Shown one piece after another: positions 38,947-42,740 of a stretch of 42,740 nt of DNA. The notes under the pieces were generated by a model. It made no database searches. It worked only from the letters and a program-made list of their open reading frames with translations, and was not told the origin of the DNA. Numbering within the stretch: the first letter of the stretch is position 1; each line of letters starts with the position of its first letter. Both the position numbers and the translations under genes were made by a program. Source of the stretch: an uncultured Oscillospiraceae bacterium (GTDB taxonomy: Bacteria; Bacillota_A; Clostridia; Oscillospirales; Acutalibacteraceae); contig CAJUNS010000011.1 in assembly GCA_910587995.1 (NCBI GenBank), positions 1 to 42,740 on the forward strand. Direction: 5' to 3'.

Positions 38947-41900
38947 TCAACCCGGCCCGCCGAACAGCGTAAGCTGACCGGTTTCCCCTTCATAGGGCCT
39001 TCCGCTACCCTGGTTCAGCCAGGTAGAGTACAGGAACATCTCCCCCACCTGATACCCCGTCACCTCTTCCATGGCATACGCGTACAGCCGCAGCTGTACC
39101 CCATAGCGCCGCCACAGCTCTTCCATATCCGGCACCCGGTCGGTTTTAAAGTCGATGATGTGAAGCTTTCCCCTTTCCAGAAAGGTGCAGTCCACCGAGC
39201 CCTGGAGCACCACTGGCTCCGCCCGGCCCATGGGGTCCGTCAGCCCCGGCTGGGCCATGCCCGCTGGAATAACCGCTGTAAAGCGTTTTTCCTTCACAAC
39301 GTTCTCCGAGGCCAGCACCCGCTGCCCTAGAGAACTGCAAAAGAACGCCCGCACCCGCTTCAGCTCCACCGCCCCAGCCTGTTCCGGGCTCAGAAAAGCC
39401 ATCCGTTCCAGCCGGGCCAGCTCCCCGGCCGGGTCAGCGGCCGCGGCGGGGAAATCGGCAAACTGCATAAACTCATGTAAAGCGATTCCCCTTTGCGCCG
39501 GAGTCATGCCCTGCTGGCCCATCCAGGCGGGCCGGGTCAAAGTCCCCTCGCTCCCCTCCTGTTCCGTCGCCAGCTTGGAGGCCGCCACTTTCGCGGGGAT
39601 GTCTAAGCTCCCTAGGTAGGGGTATTCAAAATCCACCTGGGCCTCCAAGGCCGCGTACAGCTCCGGATCTGGCGCGGGGGGCTCCTGGGTTTCCGGCTCG
39701 GGCAGGGCCTGGGGAGGGGCGCAGCCAGTCACTTGAATCTGCCAGGGAGCGTAATCTCCCCGGACCACCGGTCCTTCCGGAACTCCCGCCGCCTGCCGCA
39801 GAGCCCCGCCATCCGGATGGCGCAAAGCGCAAAGCATCAGCCACTGGCCCGCGCTTTTGGCCCGGCGCACTGTAAAGGCAGATGGCTTTTCGCCTGGCTC
39901 CATAGCCGCCTTTTCCAGCTCCCCCTCCAAGTCCCGGCTGGAGGTGACCAAAATCAGCTTCTCCTGAGCCCGGGTCATGGCCACGTACAGCACCCGCAGC
40001 TCTTCCGCCCCCGCCGAGCGGGCGGCTTCCAGGGCAATGGCCTCCCGGGCGGTGGTGGTGGCCCGGCCCAATCCTGTTAAGTCTTTTAACTTTACGCCAA
40101 GGCCCAGCTCTGGATGCAGCAGCACCTCCTGGGTCCGGTCCCCGGCAAAATTCCGCCCGCAGCCCGCCACAATGCACACCGGGAACTGCAAGCCCTTGGA
40201 CTTGTGAATGCTCATCACGCCCACCGCGTCCGCGCCCCCTGGCTGAACCTCCGCCGCCTGCAAGTCCGAGCCTCCAGCCTGTAGCCGGTCCAAAAAGCGC
40301 ACAAAGCCGGAAAGCCCGTGGTAGCCGGAGCCCTCGTACTCCTTGGCATACTGATGAAGCAGCCGCAGGTTGGCCACCCGCCCGGAACCGTCCTCCATGG
40401 CCTGGGCCATGTCCAGGTAGCCCGTGCGGCCGTAGAGCAGGGTCAAAAAGGCGTCGGCGGGCATGGTGGCGGACAAGCTCCGCAGCTGGGCCAGGTCTTT
40501 CAGGACTCTGGCGCAGGCGGGCTCCCCGGCGGCGCGGGTGAGGGAGACATACACCGAAGCCTCCCGGCTCTCCGCCCGCAGGCGGGCCGCGTCTCCGGCG
40601 GAAAACCCATACAGCGGGCTCATAAGCACCGCCAGCAGGGGAATGTCCTGGTTCGGGTTGTCAATGACCCGCAGCAGGGACAGCGCCACCTGGACCTCCG
40701 CCGCCGCGAAAAAGCCGCCGCTCACCGTGGCCCGGGCCGGAACCCCCAGGCGCTTGAGCTCCTGGGCATAGGCATGGGCGTACTTGTTGGCGCTGCGCAG
40801 CAGAATGCAGAAATCCCCATACCGGGCGGGCCGTTCCCCGCCGCCGCTGGTAACGGTAAAACCGCCCTCCACCAGCTCCCGTATCCGCTGGGCGATCAGG
40901 GCGGCCTCGGCCAGCTCCGCCGGAGCTCCCTCCCGCCGGAGGAACCAGAGCTCGGTTTCACAGCCGGATTTCTCCGGAAAATCCGCGCCGTACACCAGCC
41001 GCTCCTCACCCGTGTAATCAATATCGCCGGCCTCCCGGCTCATAAGCAGGGAAAACACATAGTTCACCGAGTCCACCACCTGGGGCCGGGAGCGGAAATT
41101 CCGCTCCAACACCAGGGCGGCGGGGTAGCGGTCCAAGGACCGGTCATATTTTTGATACCCCGCCCGGCGGCGCAGGAAAATCTCCGGCATGGCCCGGCGG
41201 AAGCCATAGATGCTCTGCTTCACATCGCCCACCATAAACAGGTTCTCCCCTTTTTTGCTCACCGCCTGGAAGATGGAATCCTGCACCTCGTTGATGTCCT
41301 GGTACTCATCGATCATAATCTCGTCAAAGCGCTGGGAGACTTCCCGGGCGGCGGCTGTGGGCGCGCCATCCTCCTTGCAAAAGAGCCGGATGGCCTGGTG
41401 TTCCAGGTCGCTGTAGTCCAAAAAATTCTTCTCCAGCTTTTTCTCCCGGTAGCGCTGGGCAAAGTCCAAGGTCAGCTCCGCCAAATATTTCAGCAGAGGC
41501 CCAGCCCCTTCCAGCTCCCGCCGGTTCCCCGCCCGAGAGCCCCCCAGGCACTTGCCCAGGTCCCCCATGGTCTTTTTGACCTGGGCCCTTCCGGCCTCCA
41601 AGCGCTGGAGCAGGGGATCTTCCTTATCCCAGCCCCGCAGGGCTCCCCGGCGCTGGGGGGCAAAGCTTTTTTGACAAGCCGCCGCCCGGTCCCAGTCCCC
41701 GGCCTGGGCGGCTTCCGCCAATGCCCGGCAGGCCTCCCGGTCCCCGGTCAAAGCGGGGGCAAAGGCCTTGTCCAGGGCTGGGTCCTCCCCAGCCAGCCGG
41801 AGCAGCCCTTCCAGCAAAGCGGCGCAATAGATCCCAGCCTCGGCGGCATAGCTCAAAACCACCCGCTCCCAGGGGGTGGGGTCTCCGGCAAAATACATGG

Positions 41901-42477
41901 CCACCTTGGCGTCCAGCCAGCGCTCCGGAAAGGGATGGCTTTGCATAAAGCGGTACAGGCTCAACACCATCCGGGCCAAACGGCGGTCGTCCCGTTCCGC
42001 GGCAAAAGCGTCGGCCAAAGGAGCAATGGCCCCTCCATCGTAAGCGGCGGCCAAGGCTTCGTCCAAGGCCTGAGCGGTCAGCTCCTCCTCCCGCTTGTCC
42101 GAGAGAATCTTAAAGTCCGGGGGCAGCTCCAAAAGGTGGAAGAACTCCCGCACCATCTCCGCGCAAAAGCTGTCCACCGTGCCGATGTGGGCTTGGTGAA
42201 GCAAAATGCTCTGCCTGCGCAGCAGGGAGTCCCCCGGGTTTTCCCGGGTCAGCTGGTCCAGGCGCTGCTCCAGGCGGGCGCGCATCTCAGCGGCGGCGGC
42301 TTTGGTAAAGGTAACAATCAGCATCTTGTTGGCCATGGTGGGGGCCTCCCGGTTGGTCAGCCGCTCAATGGCCCGCTGTACCAGCACAGCGGTCTTACCC
42401 GACCCCGCCGCCGCCGCTACCAGCACCGTGCCCCGCCTTGCCTCTATGGCGTCCTGCTGGCTTTGAGTCCATTGCAT
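38947..42477 (-). CDS. addA: ATP-dependent helicase/nuclease subunit A
   Basis: Helicase-nuclease that with AddB resects double-strand breaks up to a Chi site, the Firmicute counterpart of RecBCD. The 1176-aa protein is a UvrD-like helicase: Walker A AAAGSGKT (22-29), Walker B in IMIDEYQDINEVQDSIF, motif IV-VI regions VGDVKQSIYGFRRA and VLYVAMTRAQEKL, then a C-terminal PD-(D/E)xK nuclease with Asp1109 in IIDFKTDRV, so the nuclease site is intact. ATG at 42477 has AAGGAGG upstream. addB usually precedes addA; only repeats lie between 42478 and the window end. Confidence 0.95.
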   Translation of the reverse strand: MQWTQSQQDAIEARRGTVLVAAAAGSGKTAVLVQRAIERLTNREAPTMANKMLIVTFTKAAAAEMRARLEQRLDQLTRENPGDSLLRRQSILLHQAHIGTVDSFCAEMVREFFHLLELPPDFKILSDKREEELTAQALDEALAAAYDGGAIAPLADAFAAERDDRRLARMVLSLYRFMQSHPFPERWLDAKVAMYFAGDPTPWERVVLSYAAEAGIYCAALLEGLLRLAGEDPALDKAFAPALTGDREACRALAEAAQAGDWDRAAACQKSFAPQRRGALRGWDKEDPLLQRLEAGRAQVKKTMGDLGKCLGGSRAGNRRELEGAGPLLKYLAELTLDFAQRYREKKLEKNFLDYSDLEHQAIRLFCKEDGAPTAAAREVSQRFDEIMIDEYQDINEVQDSIFQAVSKKGENLFMVGDVKQSIYGFRRAMPEIFLRRRAGYQKYDRSLDRYPAALVLERNFRSRPQVVDSVNYVFSLLMSREAGDIDYTGEERLVYGADFPEKSGCETELWFLRREGAPAELAEAALIAQRIRELVEGGFTVTSGGGERPARYGDFCILLRSANKYAHAYAQELKRLGVPARATVSGGFFAAAEVQVALSLLRVIDNPNQDIPLLAVLMSPLYGFSAGDAARLRAESREASVYVSLTRAAGEPACARVLKDLAQLRSLSATMPADAFLTLLYGRTGYLDMAQAMEDGSGRVANLRLLHQYAKEYEGSGYHGLSGFVRFLDRLQAGGSDLQAAEVQPGGADAVGVMSIHKSKGLQFPVCIVAGCGRNFAGDRTQEVLLHPELGLGVKLKDLTGLGRATTTAREAIALEAARSAGAEELRVLYVAMTRAQEKLILVTSSRDLEGELEKAAMEPGEKPSAFTVRRAKSAGQWLMLCALRHPDGGALRQAAGVPEGPVVRGDYAPWQIQVTGCAPPQALPEPETQEPPAPDPELYAALEAQVDFEYPYLGSLDIPAKVAASKLATEQEGSEGTLTRPAWMGQQGMTPAQRGIALHEFMQFADFPAAAADPAGELARLERMAFLSPEQAGAVELKRVRAFFCSSLGQRVLASENVVKEKRFTAVIPAGMAQPGLTDPMGRAEPVVLQGSVDCTFLERGKLHIIDFKTDRVPDMEELWRRYGVQLRLYAYAMEEVTGYQVGEMFLYSTWLNQGSGRPYEGETGQLTLFGGPG

Positions 42478-42489
42478 GGGGTAACCTCC

Positions 42490-42740
42490 TTAAGGCCATG
42501 GGACTCTGTCCCACACCCTGCCACCTTTGAAAAGGTGGACGAAACTTTTTGCACGATGGCGGGGGTTGGCGAACCACCGGCCTGTTCCCCCGGTTTGGGG
42601 CTTAGGGGGGAAACCAGGGCTGGTTAAGGCCGTGGGACTCTGTCCCACACCCTGCCACCTTTAAAAAGGTGGACGAAACTTTTTACACGATGGCGGGGGT
42701 TGGCGAACCACCGGCCTGTTCCCCCGGTTTGGGGCTTAGG
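42490..42740. repeat. Tandem 134-bp repeat upstream of addA
   Basis: Unit 1 begins at 42490 and unit 2 at 42624, running off the window edge; over the visible part they differ at only about three positions, two of them in loop bases. Each unit has the hairpins GGGAC-TCT-GTCCC and CCACCTTT/AAAGGTGG, the first copy with loop GA, the second with AA, and the conserved CGAAACTTTTT-CACGATGGCGGG segment. No gene is seen in the 263 bases. The addA SD is directly at the edge of unit 1. Confidence 0.85.

Noticed and set aside
1..42740. CRISPR arrays, tRNA or rRNA genes, intact transposases or phage genes
   Set aside because: None was found by eye on either strand; repeats present are hairpin or tandem elements without spacers of constant length.

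Overview
The window reads as a chromosomal segment of a GC-rich, anaerobic, low-motility-type Firmicute, most likely a gut Oscillospiraceae/Ruminococcaceae relative (Clostridia). Reasons: an oxygen-sensitive class III ribonucleotide reductase, a T-box leucyl-tRNA synthetase leader, near-perfect sigma-A promoters (TTGACA, 17 bp, TATAAT), AddA-type recombination, MreBCD with a Clostridia-style gene order, and GC-rich codon use. All genes I accept lie on the minus strand, so transcription runs from high to low coordinates throughout. No tRNA, rRNA, CRISPR array, prophage or intact insertion sequence was seen.

Layout in the order of transcription (right to left). 42.7-38.9 kb: a tandem 134-bp repeat, then addA (recombination nuclease-helicase) and a GH2 beta-mannosidase-like protein that lacks both catalytic glutamates. 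36.5-34.9 kb: promoter, attenuator leader and the infC-rpmI-rplT translation operon, with infC apparently starting at AUU. 34.8-29.3 kb: trmH-family methylase, dprA, topA, trmFO. 29.2-18.0 kb: plsX, rnc, an Elp3-like radical SAM gene, smc, ftsY, rdgB, yhbY and nadD. This is the widely conserved plsX/rnc/smc/ftsY neighbourhood, but it is interrupted by accessory DNA: hairpin repeats where acpP is often found, a P-loop kinase, a frameshifted double GNAT gene and a foldback MITE before smc, and a lower-GC vanZ-like gene before ftsY. 17.4-15.4 kb: yqeK, rsfS, a Cys-rich orphan and a GNAT. 15.3-11.9 kb: T-box leader, leuS and dut. 11.8-4.8 kb: a promoter followed by mreB, mreC, mreD, mrdA (PBP2); then a separate promoter for minD, and mgsA. 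4.8-1 kb: hisS and aspS, a terminator, then a strong promoter with a long hairpin-rich leader in front of nrdD, which runs off the left edge.

Functionally the segment is mostly housekeeping: cell shape and wall elongation (MreBCD/PBP2), division-site ATPase, aminoacyl-tRNA synthesis, ribosome maturation (RsfS, YhbY, IF3, L35, L20, TrmFO, RNase III), protein targeting (FtsY), chromosome organisation (SMC, TopA, AddA, DprA) and nucleotide supply/cleaning (NrdD, Dut, RdgB). The points most worth a second look are departures from family norms in otherwise ordinary genes (dead GH2 enzyme, MgsA without two active-site residues, MreB with an in-frame membrane helix, FtsY with a C-terminal domain), the multi-hairpin nrdD leader, and at least four families of small intergenic repeats, one of which shows strand-specific compensatory changes.
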